From Mycobacterium kubicae (GTDB lineage: Bacteria; Actinomycetota; Actinomycetes; Mycobacteriales; Mycobacteriaceae): a stretch of DNA of 64,000 bases. Positions within the stretch are counted from its first letter, which is position 1, and each line of letters starts with the position of its first letter. Location: positions 62,001-126,000 of the forward strand of contig NZ_CP065047.1 in the NCBI RefSeq assembly GCF_015689175.1, written 5' to 3'. The notes beneath the pieces were generated by a model. The model saw nothing but the letters and a program-made list of their open reading frames with translations, ran no database searches and was not told where the DNA came from. This document shows, piece after piece, positions 10,372 through 19,715 of this stretch. A program made the position numbers and the translations under genes.

Positions 10372-12191
10372 GTCATCTCCTGGCCGATGCTGGAGGAGAC
10401 CATTTCGGCGGAGTCCTCCGGCGCCACCTTGGCGCGGCCGCGACGTAGCCGAGCGTCGATGTAGTTCACGAAATGCGTTAACGGTACTGTCAATATGAGA
10501 TAACACAGGCCGGCGGCCATCAGCGGCGACAAGTTGCCGGTCTGTGCGTTGAGGTCGCGGCCGACCTGAAACAGCTCCCGCTGCTTGGCAATCAGACCCA
10601 GGAAGTACACCAGCGCGGAAGCCTTCAACAGCGCGATGAACTGGTTGACCAGTGCGGGCAGCACACGCCGGATTCCTTGTGGAATCACTACCAATCTCAT
10701 TGCCGCCGCATAACTGAAGCCCAGCGCGCGGGAGGCTTCCAGCTGACCCGGGTCGACGCTTTGAATTCCCGAGCGCAGGATCTCGCCGACATACGCAGCG
10801 GCCATCAACCCCAGCGCGGCGATACCCAGGGGATAGGGATTGTTGTTGGTCAGTCCACTCACCAACGGCCCGACACCCAGACCGATGAGCAGAATGATCA
10901 CCACCTCAGGCAGCCCGCGGAAGATGTCGGTGTACACCCGGGCCGGCCAGCGCAGCACCCGCTGGTGCGAGATTCCGGCGATCGCCAACACCATGCCCAG
11001 CCCCAAGCCGATGACGCTGGCACTGCTGGTCAGGATCAACGTGTTGGGCAGTCCCGTGGTCAGCAGCGCGGGGATCGCTTGCCGGTACATGTCCCAGTCC
11101 AGAAAGGAGTCACGCAACTGCTCGAGTGTCGACTTGGGCGCGGCCGGCGTCACGGGCTTGCGGTGATGCTGCGCGGCGATGCTGGCGAAGTCCGGAAGCT
11201 TCGGATAGGCCACCGCCTTGGAGCCCGGCTTCCAGCCCGGCGGCAGGGTGCGCGGCACCCACTTGCTGTACAGCTGCGCCCAGGTTCCGTCCGCGATGAC
11301 GGCGTCCAGGCCGGCGTTGAGAGCATCGACCAACGGCTGGTTGTCTTTGGCGACCGCATAGGCGACGAAGTCGTCGATGCTGAAGGTGTTCGCGACGATC
11401 ACCGCCGGATCACCCGACCGGATCGCGGCCGACGCCTGATTGGCCGGTGCCACCCAGGCGTCGATCTGGTGGGTCTTCAGGCTGGCGTACACGGTGGCGA
11501 AGTCGGGGTACTTGACCGGCTGCAGGTGCAGGGTCTCCACGACGTAGGCGTCTTCGACGGTGCCCTGCACCACGCCGATGCGTTGCCCCGGCCCGAGATC
11601 GGTGAACTGCTTGACCGGTGAGCCGGGCGGCACCACCAGCGAGTAGTAGCCGAAGTCGTAGCCGTTGGTGAAGGCGACGGTGTGACGCCGCGCATCGGTG
11701 GACTTGACCGATGCCGACCCCACATCGAAGCGTCCCGACGAGACCTGGGCGAGCAGTCCGGAGAAGTCGGTACCGACGAAGCGCACATGCAAGCCCAGCT
11801 TGTCGGCGATGGCGCGCAGCAGTTCGTTGTCGAAACCGGTGAAGCGACCGGTGGCGTTGATGCAGGTGTTGGGCGGTGCGTCCGACAGCGTGCCCACCAA
11901 CAGCACACCGGGCGTATCGAGGCCCAACGCACCGACGTTCACCGAACTCAACGGCACGACGGTGGGTGTCGTCTGGGTGTCCTCGTCTTGAGCGGATGCC
12001 TGTCCCTCGCTGAGGTCCTTGGGCAGCACGGTCGCGCTTTCCAGACCAGGTGGCGCGCATTGATTGCGGTCTGCCGAAGCCGGCGCCGGCACCCAAACCG
12101 CGCAGGACAGGCCTACCACGATCAGGATTACCGCGACTATGCCGAAAAGTTTCGCGCCACCTTTGGCGAGCGACGCCGAGCTGTAAATCAT
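10368..12191 (-). CDS. Fused periplasmic amino-acid-binding protein and ABC permease
   Basis: A 607-residue fusion. An N-terminal signal/anchor (KLFGIVAVILIVVGLSCAVW) is followed by a family 3 solute-binding domain (about residues 75-330: TGRFTGFDNELLRAIADKLGL, RFDVGSASVKSTDARR, QRIGVVQGTVEDAYV). After a short linker comes a HisM/GlnP-type permease with several membrane segments and the EAA-loop region QLEASRALGFSYAAAMRLVVIPQGIRRVLP. Such fusions tether the binding protein to the membrane, as in GlnP of Gram-positives. ATG at 12191 has GGCGGGT upstream. The gene lies between the Rv0042c and Rv0043c homologues, where M. tuberculosis has no transporter. Confidence 0.9.
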   Translation of the reverse strand: MIYSSASLAKGGAKLFGIVAVILIVVGLSCAVWVPAPASADRNQCAPPGLESATVLPKDLSEGQASAQDEDTQTTPTVVPLSSVNVGALGLDTPGVLLVGTLSDAPPNTCINATGRFTGFDNELLRAIADKLGLHVRFVGTDFSGLLAQVSSGRFDVGSASVKSTDARRHTVAFTNGYDFGYYSLVVPPGSPVKQFTDLGPGQRIGVVQGTVEDAYVVETLHLQPVKYPDFATVYASLKTHQIDAWVAPANQASAAIRSGDPAVIVANTFSIDDFVAYAVAKDNQPLVDALNAGLDAVIADGTWAQLYSKWVPRTLPPGWKPGSKAVAYPKLPDFASIAAQHHRKPVTPAAPKSTLEQLRDSFLDWDMYRQAIPALLTTGLPNTLILTSSASVIGLGLGMVLAIAGISHQRVLRWPARVYTDIFRGLPEVVIILLIGLGVGPLVSGLTNNNPYPLGIAALGLMAAAYVGEILRSGIQSVDPGQLEASRALGFSYAAAMRLVVIPQGIRRVLPALVNQFIALLKASALVYFLGLIAKQRELFQVGRDLNAQTGNLSPLMAAGLCYLILTVPLTHFVNYIDARLRRGRAKVAPEDSAEMVSSSIGQEMT

Positions 12192-12228
12192 TACCCGCCA
12201 CCGTATCTTTTCCGCGGCGGCAGCCCGG

Positions 12229-12957
12229 CTAGAGCAGGATCGAAGCCCGTTCTTGGGACAACCTGGCTGCGACGGATGGAGGGACGCCCGGGCCGACGAT
12301 GTCGGGTGCGGTGAACACCCGACGGCGGCACAGTTCGGCAAGCATCGTCTGCGCCATCAAATAAGAGCGGCCGACACAGGCGGCGCGCGCGGCTTCGGGG
12401 TCCCGCCGGTGTATTGCGGCGGTCTCGTCCTCGTAGAACGGCAGGATGTCTTCGCGATTGTTCTGGTAGGTCGTCCAGAACATGCGGGGGATGAGGTTCT
12501 GTGAGGCGCGGATAGTGGCGTGCAGTCGGGGGCCCGCGTACTCGTCGTTGATCACCCGGCGGTATTCCCAGGCGATTTCGGCAAAGCTCCGCGAATCCTT
12601 GGCCGCGCGTAGCGACCGCATGAGCGCACCGAGTTCGCCCACGATCCGCGGCGTGGGGTTGGCCGCGGCGCGTGCGGCAGCGATGCCGTTGAGCATGCCG
12701 TCGAGTTCGTAATGCTCCAAGACGGTGCTCTCGTCGAAGCGTTCGACGAACGCCCCGCGGTGATAGCGCGTGGAGACGACGCCGTCGTGTTCGAGCTGGA
12801 CCAGAGCCTCTTGGATGGGGACTCGGCTCACCCCCAGCCCCTGCGCGATCTCGTTGCGGTCGACGCGATCGCCGCTGCGCAATTTTCCGGTCAGCACCAG
12901 GTGCAGAATGTGCGACACCACCTGGTCTTTTTCTTTGATCCCATACTTCTTAGGCAT
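12229..12957 (-). CDS. GntR-family (FadR-type) regulator, Rv0043c homologue
   Basis: A 242-residue GntR regulator with an N-terminal winged helix ([20 protein letters not shown]) and an all-helical FCD ligand-binding domain. The His residues expected of metal-dependent FCD sites are partly visible ([22 protein letters not shown]). Its gene is immediately upstream of the ABC transporter on the same strand, 37 bp apart, so it may regulate uptake; this is inference from proximity. Confidence 0.9.
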   Translation of the reverse strand: MPKKYGIKEKDQVVSHILHLVLTGKLRSGDRVDRNEIAQGLGVSRVPIQEALVQLEHDGVVSTRYHRGAFVERFDESTVLEHYELDGMLNGIAAARAAANPTPRIVGELGALMRSLRAAKDSRSFAEIAWEYRRVINDEYAGPRLHATIRASQNLIPRMFWTTYQNNREDILPFYEDETAAIHRRDPEAARAACVGRSYLMAQTMLAELCRRRVFTAPDIVGPGVPPSVAARLSQERASILL

Positions 12958-13066
12958 CAGTTTTCTCTGGATCTCTCTCAGCCGGCCATCAGCGCGGCAA
13001 GTTTCTCACGTCCGGCCCGTCGCGATCAGGTGTTTGGCGCATGAAGCGGGGGCTGACCCGAAGGTG

Positions 13067-13852
13067 TCAACGGCTGTCGCGCCATTTGCACAGCTCTTGC
13101 GCCGCACTCAAGTCGTAGTCCGGGCCGTCGCAGGCGACGGTCAACAAGGTGACGCCCAGGTTGACCAGAGCTTCGGCGTTGGCCGTCAAACCGCCCTGCC
13201 CGTTCACCGCGGCCGACCGTTCGATGCTGGCCGGGTCACGGCCGACATCGGCGCAGTGGCGGGCGAGCACCTCGGCTTTGGCCGGGTACTCGTCGGCGCT
13301 GGCGAAGCTGTGCCAGATGTCGGCATGCTCGGCGACCAGGCGCAAGGTCTTGCGTTCGCCACCACCGCCGATCAGCACCGGGATGTCGCGGGTGGGCGCC
13401 GGGTTCAGCTTGGCCAGCCGCGACTCGATGCGGGGGAGTGCGCCGGCCAAATCGTCCAGGCGGCTGCCGGCGGTGCCGAACTCGTAGCCGTACTCGTCGT
13501 AGTCGCGTTGCTTCCAGCCCGAGCCGATGCCTAGGACCAGCCGACCGTCCGAGATGTGGTCGACGGTGCGGGCCATGTCGGCCAGCAGTTCGGGGTTGCG
13601 GTAGGAGTTGCAAGTCACCAGGGCGCCGATCTCGATGCGCTCGGTCTGCTCTGCCCAGGCCGCGAGCAGCGTCCAGCACTCGAAGTGGGCGCCATCGGGA
13701 TCACCGTAGAGCGGAAAGAAGTGATCCCAGTTGAAAGCGACGTCGACGCCGATGTCCTCGCAACGGCGTACCGCGTCGCGGATATTGACGTAGTTGGGCG
13801 CGTGCTGAGGCTGAAGTTGAACACCGATGCGAACGGCAAAGTCGGAAGTCAT
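13067..13852 (-). CDS. LLM-class F420-dependent oxidoreductase, Rv0044c homologue
   Basis: A 261-residue luciferase-like monooxygenase of the F420-dependent type. The TIM-barrel start VRIGVQLQPQHAPNY, DGRLVLGIGSGWKQRDYDEYG and the IPVLIGGGGERKTLRLVAEHAD segment are the usual landmarks. It probably uses reduced F420 for hydride transfer; the substrate is unknown. Syntenic with Rv0044c. Confidence 0.9.
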   Translation of the reverse strand: MTSDFAVRIGVQLQPQHAPNYVNIRDAVRRCEDIGVDVAFNWDHFFPLYGDPDGAHFECWTLLAAWAEQTERIEIGALVTCNSYRNPELLADMARTVDHISDGRLVLGIGSGWKQRDYDEYGYEFGTAGSRLDDLAGALPRIESRLAKLNPAPTRDIPVLIGGGGERKTLRLVAEHADIWHSFASADEYPAKAEVLARHCADVGRDPASIERSAAVNGQGGLTANAEALVNLGVTLLTVACDGPDYDLSAAQELCKWRDSR

Positions 13853-13870
13853 ACGACCACCGTAGGCAGA

Positions 13871-15061
13871 TCAGCCCAGCGGCGCTGCGCTCACCTTCTC
13901 GCGGACCACGCAATGCGTTCCGCTATAGACGGTCGGCATGCACTTCATGCAGTGGATGCACAATCCCTCCGAGGTGGTGTTGTCTCGAAAGTTGTTGACC
14001 AGGTTGGGGTCTCGGAGCAGCGCACGAGCCATCGCCACGAACTCGAAGCCGGCGCCGAGCGCTTCTTCGACCGTGTCCAGCCGGTTGATCCCACCCAGCA
14101 GCATCAGCGGCATGGTCAGCGCCGCCCGGAACTGACGGGCCAACGGCAGAAAGAAGGCCTCCTCGAACGGGTAGCTGCGAAACATGCGCCGGCCGATGAC
14201 GCGCAGGCCCACGCCGACCGGCCGGGGTTGGGAGGCGATGAACTCCGCAAGCGGTACTTCGCCGCGGAAGTAGTACATCGGATTGAGCAGCGAGCTGCCA
14301 CCGGTCAACTGCAGTGCGTCGAGGTGGCCGTCGCTCTCCAGCAATCGCGCGGTGGGCAGGCTGTCGGTCAGCCAGAATCCGCCCCGGACGCCGTCGTCCA
14401 TATTGAATTTCGCGGTCACGGCGACCGATCCGCCGACGGCAAGGCGGACGCGTTCGGCGACCCGGCGCGCCAGTTCGGCGCGGCGCACCGTGTCGCCGCC
14501 GTAGCGGTCGTTGCGTCTGTTCAGGTTCGGGCTGAAGAACGAGCTGAGCAGATAGCCGTGGCCCATGTGGATTTCGACCGCGTCGAAGCCGGCTTGCACC
14601 GCGTTGGCCGCCGCCGCGCCGAAGTCCTCGACCACCTGGTCGAGTTGCTCGGCAGTGGCCCCGCGGACCAGTCCCATCGCCGGTGCGCTCAACCGGGTCG
14701 AGGGTGCCAGAGTCGGTGTCCGGTTGGACAGCGTGTTGGCCACCAAACCCGCGTGCCCGAGTTGCGCGCACACCAACGCCCCCGCGGCGTGCACCGCGTC
14801 GGTCAACCGCCGTAACTGCGGTATCGGTTGCCGGTCGAGCACGACGGTGTCGCGGTGCACTCGACCGCCCGGTGCGATGGCGCAATAGGCGACCGTGCTC
14901 ATGGCCGCTCCGCCGCGGGCGACCTCGGTGTGAAAGTCGATGAGCGCGTTGGTCACCTGACCGCGCGGCATCACGCCCTCGAACGTCGCCGCTTTGACGA
15001 AGCGGTTCTTCAGCGTCAGCGGGCCAAGGGTGGCTGACGTGAACGCTAGTTTCGATACCAT
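13871..15061 (-). CDS. NADH:flavin oxidoreductase, Old Yellow Enzyme family
   Basis: A 396-residue OYE-type FMN protein. Visible family features are the LKNRFVKAAT start, CAQLGHAG, EIHMGHGYLLSSFFSPNLNRRNDRYGG with the catalytic His region, and a late FVAMARALLRDPNLVN, followed by a Cys-rich tail (CIHCMKCMPTVYSGTHC) that could be a partial iron-sulfur or disulfide region. ATG at 15061 falls inside a palindrome (15050-15072) matching one before the SDR gene near 16.9 kb, suggesting direct repression. Probable ene-reduction of an unsaturated carbonyl substrate. Confidence 0.88.
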   Translation of the reverse strand: MVSKLAFTSATLGPLTLKNRFVKAATFEGVMPRGQVTNALIDFHTEVARGGAAMSTVAYCAIAPGGRVHRDTVVLDRQPIPQLRRLTDAVHAAGALVCAQLGHAGLVANTLSNRTPTLAPSTRLSAPAMGLVRGATAEQLDQVVEDFGAAAANAVQAGFDAVEIHMGHGYLLSSFFSPNLNRRNDRYGGDTVRRAELARRVAERVRLAVGGSVAVTAKFNMDDGVRGGFWLTDSLPTARLLESDGHLDALQLTGGSSLLNPMYYFRGEVPLAEFIASQPRPVGVGLRVIGRRMFRSYPFEEAFFLPLARQFRAALTMPLMLLGGINRLDTVEEALGAGFEFVAMARALLRDPNLVNNFRDNTTSEGLCIHCMKCMPTVYSGTHCVVREKVSAAPLG

Positions 15062-15072
15062 TGGCACCGAAA
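15050..15072. promoter_or_regulatory. Putative TetR-type operator, copy 1
   Basis: An interrupted palindrome of TTTCGATACCA, a central T, then TGGCACCGAAA; nine of eleven arm positions pair. It lies in the divergent region between the OYE gene (minus) and the epimerase gene (plus) and shares 19 of 23 positions with the site at 16924-16946. Confidence 0.65.
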
Positions 15073-15106
15073 TATACCACCACGCCGTGCTGATCAGGAG
15101 GAAACA

Positions 15107-16078
15107 ATGCGGATCGCGGTCACGGGCGGCACCGGGTACCTCGGCGCGCACACGGTGCGGGCATTGCTGCATGCCGGTCATCAGGTGCGGCTATTGGTGG
15201 CGCCCGAAGACCATTGCGACGCCCTCGTCGATCGGTTCCGCGCGCTCGGTCCGGTCACCGTGGTCGTCGGTGACGTTCGGGTCAGCGAGACGATTCATCA
15301 GCTCCTGAGCGGTGCGGATGCCGTTTTGCACGCGGCCGGAATCGTCGGTACCGATGAGCGGCGTGCCCAGGCCATGTGGGACATCAACGCGCATGCGACG
15401 GAGATGGTGTTGACTCAAGCGATCGAACTCGGACTCGATCCGGTGGTGTCGGTGAGCAGCTACAGTGCGCTGTTTCCGCCACCGGACGGCATCATCTCCC
15501 CGGACTCGCCGACCGTCGCTGGGCGCAGCGCATACGCCAAGACCAAGGCCTACGCGGACCGCGTCGCGCGACGACTGCAAAACGCCGGCGCGCCGGTCGT
15601 GGTGACCTATCCCTCGAGTGTCGTGGGGCCCGCGTTCGGCACGGCGCCCGGTGTCACCGAGCGTGGTTGGGCGCCCATCGTGCGGTGGGGGGTGGCCCCC
15701 AGGGTCCGCGCCGGCATGCAAATGATCGACGTGCGAGACGTCGCCGAGGTTCATCTGCGGCTGATGGAAGCTGGTCGCGGCCCACGCCGCTACGTGTGCG
15801 GGGGAAGGCTGCTTTCCTTCGACGACATGGTCGACGCGCTAGAAGCGGGATTGGGCAAGCGGGTGCGTCGCATTCCGATGTCTCCGGGTCTATTGCTGGC
15901 GGCCGGGCGCCTTGCCGATGTCGCGGGCCGGTTCGTCCGGCTTGCCGACGGGTTGAGTTATGAAGCGGCGATGTTGCTCACCGCCGCAACCCCGACTGAT
16001 GACAGCAAAACGCTGCGAGACCTGAACATGACATGGCGCGATCCCGCGGCCGCGATCATCGCCTCAGTGCAGGAATGA
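15107..16078 (+). CDS. NAD-dependent epimerase/dehydratase (extended SDR)
   Basis: A 323-residue extended SDR with the GGTGYLGAHT dinucleotide-binding motif at residues 7-16 and the SAYAKTKAYADR segment carrying the catalytic Tyr/Lys pair. It belongs to the 3-beta-hydroxysteroid dehydrogenase/dihydroflavonol-reductase-like branch and resembles the second epimerase at 47.8 kb. AGGAGG lies six bases before ATG. The gene is divergent from the OYE gene across operator copy 1; its 3' end overlaps the convergent SDR by 15 bp. Confidence 0.9.
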   Translation: MRIAVTGGTGYLGAHTVRALLHAGHQVRLLVAPEDHCDALVDRFRALGPVTVVVGDVRVSETIHQLLSGADAVLHAAGIVGTDERRAQAMWDINAHATEMVLTQAIELGLDPVVSVSSYSALFPPPDGIISPDSPTVAGRSAYAKTKAYADRVARRLQNAGAPVVVTYPSSVVGPAFGTAPGVTERGWAPIVRWGVAPRVRAGMQMIDVRDVAEVHLRLMEAGRGPRRYVCGGRLLSFDDMVDALEAGLGKRVRRIPMSPGLLLAAGRLADVAGRFVRLADGLSYEAAMLLTAATPTDDSKTLRDLNMTWRDPAAAIIASVQE

Positions 16079-16903
16079 TCGAAGGTAGCCGACGAGCCGG
16101 CGAGCCGGAACCGAACGGGGCCAGTCGTCGGCGCGGAAGTGGGCGTCTGTACCGCCATCGACGAAAATCACGCTGCCACAGAGAAAGTCGGCCGCTTCCG
16201 ACAACATGAAGCACACCCATTGCCCAAGCTGATCGGCGTCACCGAAGCCGCCGACCGGCACGGGAAAGCGCCGCACCGCTTTACCCTGGGCTGCACTGTC
16301 CAACTGCTCCTGCAGCAGCGGCGTCAGCACCGCACCGGGCGCCAAGGCGTTCAGTCGAATGCCGGCACCAGCCCACTCGGGTGCAATCGCCTCGCGGCGG
16401 ACCCATCGGGTCACCGCGATCTTGGATGCGGCATACATCATGATCGGCCGGGCCGGCCCCATTGGGCGCACGCTGCGCAGCGCCTTGTCCACATCGCCGG
16501 ACAGCAACGCCCGCACAGTGCGCTTCGGGACCACAGGAATGGTCGTCGTGGAATTGCTGGACAGGACAACGACTTTGGCGCTGTCCGTCGCCGCAAGCGC
16601 CGGGCGCCACCGCGTCAGGAGTTCGACCACACCGAAATAGTTGACCTCGGCGATGCGGCGCAAATTTCCAGCGCCGCGGCTGGGACCCAAGCCTGCCGCC
16701 AACACCGCGCCGTCGAGTCGGCCGCCGGTCACCGCAAGCACCTCGCCGGCGGCCCGCTCGCGACCAGTCGGTGTCGACAAATCTGCGACGACATCGGCGT
16801 CGCGAATGTCCACGCCGATCATCGTGTGGCCGTCGGCGCGCAGTCGCTGCGCGCTGGCCCGGCCCATGCCGGACGCCGATCCAGTGACTGCGTAGGTCGC
16901 CAT
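16064..16903 (-). CDS. Short-chain dehydrogenase/reductase
   Basis: A 279-residue SDR with TGSASGMG at the N-terminus and a YAASKIAVTRWVRR segment containing the catalytic Tyr and Lys. It resembles hydroxysteroid-type SDRs that lack the usual extended C-terminus, but the substrate is unknown. ATG at 16903 follows GGAAAGG at a good distance; the upstream ATG at 16924 overlaps the operator and is less likely. It is downstream of the tetR gene on the same strand, with the operator between them. Confidence 0.88.
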   Translation of the reverse strand: MATYAVTGSASGMGRASAQRLRADGHTMIGVDIRDADVVADLSTPTGRERAAGEVLAVTGGRLDGAVLAAGLGPSRGAGNLRRIAEVNYFGVVELLTRWRPALAATDSAKVVVLSSNSTTTIPVVPKRTVRALLSGDVDKALRSVRPMGPARPIMMYAASKIAVTRWVRREAIAPEWAGAGIRLNALAPGAVLTPLLQEQLDSAAQGKAVRRFPVPVGGFGDADQLGQWVCFMLSEAADFLCGSVIFVDGGTDAHFRADDWPRSVPARRLVGYLRSFLH

Positions 16904-16923
16904 GGGATTCGCCTTTCCCGCCA

Positions 16924-16946
16924 TTCCGATACCAATGGCATCGTAA
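16924..16946. promoter_or_regulatory. Putative TetR-type operator, copy 2
   Basis: Palindrome with arms CGATACCA and TGGCATCG around a central A (7 of 8 pairs), flanked by TT and AA. It lies between the TetR gene stop (16963) and the SDR start (16903), and closely matches copy 1 in front of the OYE and epimerase genes. Confidence 0.65.
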
Positions 16947-16962
16947 CGCTACCAGGCGTACG

Positions 16963-17568
16963 TCATGGCTGATACGACGCCCCGACGGCGGACGTCAGTA
17001 GCTGCGCGATGCGGCGCTCCAGCGCCCCGGAGTCGTCTTCGCGGGCAATCGTTGTCAGGAAGAACGCGGCGCCGGCCGCCATGGCCAGGGTCGCCCGCGC
17101 CTCGAGATCGGCACGCTCGCGATCAGCCCGCGTGCGCGCGTTGACCCGCTCGGCGAAGAGCTGCACAGCCGGACCACTGAAGCTGGCCCACAACGCCTTT
17201 CGCAACTCATCGTTCTCCCGCAAGGCCAGCAGCAGTCCCGGCACTGCCGCTTGTACGTCGCTGCGGCTGAACAATTCGTGACTGCCACGCACCACCCACT
17301 GGATCCAGCCGGTCAGGTCAGTGCCGGAAAACGGTGACAGATCAGGGGTTTCACCCAGGATGGCGTGCAGCACCAACTCCGCCTTCGATGACCAGCGCCG
17401 GTTCAAGCTGGAGCGGCCTACCCCGGCGCGGGCCGCGACCAACCGCACGCTCAGTTCGTCCCAGCCCACCTCCATCAACAACTCCCGCGTGACCGACAAG
17501 ACGCGTTCGTCGATGGATCTGTCGCGCGGCCGCCCAGCCGACCTACCGGGGCGATCGTCTTCGGCCAT
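16963..17568 (-). CDS. TetR/AcrR-family regulator
   Basis: A 201-residue TetR regulator with an N-terminal helix-turn-helix (VRLVAARAGVGRSSLNRRW followed by SSKAELVLHAIL) and a helical ligand domain. It lies beside two near-identical palindromes, one immediately downstream of it before the SDR and one between the OYE and epimerase genes. A local regulon of three enzymes is inferred. It is inserted between the Rv0044c and Rv0045c homologues. Confidence 0.9.
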   Translation of the reverse strand: MAEDDRPGRSAGRPRDRSIDERVLSVTRELLMEVGWDELSVRLVAARAGVGRSSLNRRWSSKAELVLHAILGETPDLSPFSGTDLTGWIQWVVRGSHELFSRSDVQAAVPGLLLALRENDELRKALWASFSGPAVQLFAERVNARTRADRERADLEARATLAMAAGAAFFLTTIAREDDSGALERRIAQLLTSAVGASYQP

Positions 17569-17589
17569 CTGCAGACTTGCCGCCCCGCT

Positions 17590-18504
17590 TCAGCGCGCGT
17601 CGATGATGCCGCGAAGCAGCTCGATCAAGGCGCGTGGTTGATCGCTTTGCACCGAGTGGCCGGAGTTTTCGACGACGTGGGCGCGCCGAAATTGCGGTGC
17701 GCGATTTGCCAATTCGGCGACGTCGTCGTCGCTGACGAAGCCGGAGGTGCCGCCGCGGATCAGGGTGATGGGCGCGGAGACCGCGTCGACGTCGTCCCAC
17801 AGACCGGCGAAGTCGGGGAAGGTGCGGATGGCGTCGTAACGCCATGTCCAGTTGCCGTTGTCCAGACGGCGGGAGTTGTGAAAAACGCCGCGGCGCAAGG
17901 CCTTCACTTCGCGGTGGGGTGCGGCGGCGATGGTCAGGTCCAGCATCGCTTGGAAGCTGGGGAACTCCCGCTCGCCGTGCATCAACGCCACCGTGCCTTG
18001 CTGTTCCTTGGTCATCTCGGAGTGCCGTTGCAGCGCCGACGGGGTGACGTCGATCAGAACGAGTTCGCGCACCAACTCCGGTGCGGCCGCGGCCAACCGG
18101 ATGGCAGTCAGCCCACCCAGGGACATGCCGACGACAAACTCGGCCGTCGGCGCGAGTTCGCGCAGCACGGGCGCCAAGGTGTCGGCGTTGAGCTGGGGTG
18201 AATAGTCGCCGTCCTCTCGCCAGTCCGAATGGCCGTGCCCGGGAAGATCCACCGCCAGCGCCGGCTCACCGAGGCCGACGATCACCGTGTCCCAGGTGTG
18301 TGCGTTCTGGCCGCCGCCGTGCAGAAAGATGATCCGCGGCGCGGAGGTGCCCCAGCGCAATGCGCTGATCTTGCCCGCGTCCACTCGTTCGACTGCGGGC
18401 AGCGGGCCCGAGACCCCGGCCTGTTCGGCGTTCTCGGCCAGCAGTGCGAATTCGGGGAGCCCGGTCAGTTCGTCGTCGGAGATCTCAGTCACGATCTCTG
18501 ACAC
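17590..18504 (-). CDS. Alpha/beta hydrolase, Rv0045c homologue
   Basis: A 304-residue esterase-like hydrolase. FLHGGGQNAHTWDT forms the oxyanion-hole region, GMSLGG is the nucleophile elbow (Ser), and the catalytic His is in ENSGHSVQSDQP. Rv0045c is a characterised broad esterase of this fold. GTG at 18504 is used; a GTG at 18492 is the alternative and would be nearer the M. tuberculosis length. Confidence 0.9.
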   Translation of the reverse strand: MSEIVTEISDDELTGLPEFALLAENAEQAGVSGPLPAVERVDAGKISALRWGTSAPRIIFLHGGGQNAHTWDTVIVGLGEPALAVDLPGHGHSDWREDGDYSPQLNADTLAPVLRELAPTAEFVVGMSLGGLTAIRLAAAAPELVRELVLIDVTPSALQRHSEMTKEQQGTVALMHGEREFPSFQAMLDLTIAAAPHREVKALRRGVFHNSRRLDNGNWTWRYDAIRTFPDFAGLWDDVDAVSAPITLIRGGTSGFVSDDDVAELANRAPQFRRAHVVENSGHSVQSDQPRALIELLRGIIDAR

Positions 18505-18557
18505 TACGAACTACGGCCAGACGGCGAAAGACGGGCCCGGCGGCCGACCGCCGGGGA

Positions 18558-19655
18558 CTACCCCTCGATGATGAACTCTTCGAGCTGCGTGCGCGCGACG
18601 TCGTCGGGCAGCTGCTCGGGCGGGCTCTTCATCAGGTAGGCCGAGGCCGGGATGACCGGTCCGCCGATGCCGCGGTCCTTGGCGATCTTGGCCGCGCGCA
18701 CCGCGTCGATGATGACGCCCGCGGAGTTCGGCGAGTCCCACACCTCGAGCTTGTACTCCAGGTTCAGCGGTACGTCGCCGAAGGCGCGGCCTTCCAGGCG
18801 CACGTAGGCCCACTTGCGGTCATCCAGCCAGCCGACGTGGTCGGACGGGCCGATGTGAACGTCCTTGGTCTTGAACTCGCGCTGCAGGTTGCTGGTGACG
18901 GCCTGGGTCTTGGAGATCTTCTTGGACTCCAGGCGCTCGCGCTCGAGCATGTTGAGGAAGTCCATGTTGCCGCCGACATTGAGCTGCATGGTGCGGTCGA
19001 GTTGCACGCCGCGGTCCTCGAACAGCTTGGCCATCACGCGGTGGGTGATGGTCGCGCCGACCTGGCTCTTGATGTCGTCGCCGACGATTGGCACCCCCGC
19101 GTCGGCGAACTTCTTGGCCCACACCGGGTCGGAGGCGATGAACACCGGCAGCGCGTTGACGAACGCCACCCCGGCGTCGATCGCGCACTGGGCGTAGAAC
19201 TTGTCGGCCTCTTCCGAGCCCACCGGCAGGTAGGACACCAGCACGTCGACCTTGGCGTCCTTGAGTGCCTTGACCACGTCGACGGGCTCGGCGTCGGACA
19301 CCTCGATGGTGTCGGCGTAGTACTTGCCGATGCCGTCCAGTGTGGGGCCGCGCTGCACCACCACATCGGTGGGCGGCACGTCGGCGATCTTGATGGTGTT
19401 GTTCTCCGAGGCGAAGATCGCTTCGGAAAGGTCGAATCCGACCTTCTTGGCGTCGACGTCGAAGGCGGCCACGAACTTCACGTCCCGGACGTGGTACTGG
19501 CCGAACTTCACGTGCATCAGTCCGGGCACGGTGCTGTTCGCGTCGGCGTCCTGGTAGTACTGCACGCCCTGAACCAGTGAGGACGCGCAGTTGCCGACGC
19601 CGACAATGGCGACTCGAATCTCATTCGACGCCTGGGGCGCGTTCTGCTCACTCAT
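18558..19655 (-). CDS. ino1: Myo-inositol-1-phosphate synthase
   Basis: A 365-residue homologue of Rv0046c. It converts glucose 6-phosphate to inositol 1-phosphate with NAD+, the first step to phosphatidylinositol, PIMs, lipomannan and mycothiol. The Rossmann motif [13 protein letters not shown] is near the N-terminus, and the catalytic core includes [27 protein letters not shown], and [18 protein letters not shown] at 19655 follows AAGGAGAA. It lies with the downstream padR-like gene in the conserved mycobacterial order, where the PadR regulator precedes ino1 on the same strand. Confidence 0.96.
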   Translation of the reverse strand: MSEQNAPQASNEIRVAIVGVGNCASSLVQGVQYYQDADANSTVPGLMHVKFGQYHVRDVKFVAAFDVDAKKVGFDLSEAIFASENNTIKIADVPPTDVVVQRGPTLDGIGKYYADTIEVSDAEPVDVVKALKDAKVDVLVSYLPVGSEEADKFYAQCAIDAGVAFVNALPVFIASDPVWAKKFADAGVPIVGDDIKSQVGATITHRVMAKLFEDRGVQLDRTMQLNVGGNMDFLNMLERERLESKKISKTQAVTSNLQREFKTKDVHIGPSDHVGWLDDRKWAYVRLEGRAFGDVPLNLEYKLEVWDSPNSAGVIIDAVRAAKIAKDRGIGGPVIPASAYLMKSPPEQLPDDVARTQLEEFIIEG

Positions 19656-19715
19656 CGGGCGTTCTCCTTACTTATGACTTCGTCTGTGTATGGACTTGAG
19701 CGTGGTGCTGAGAAA

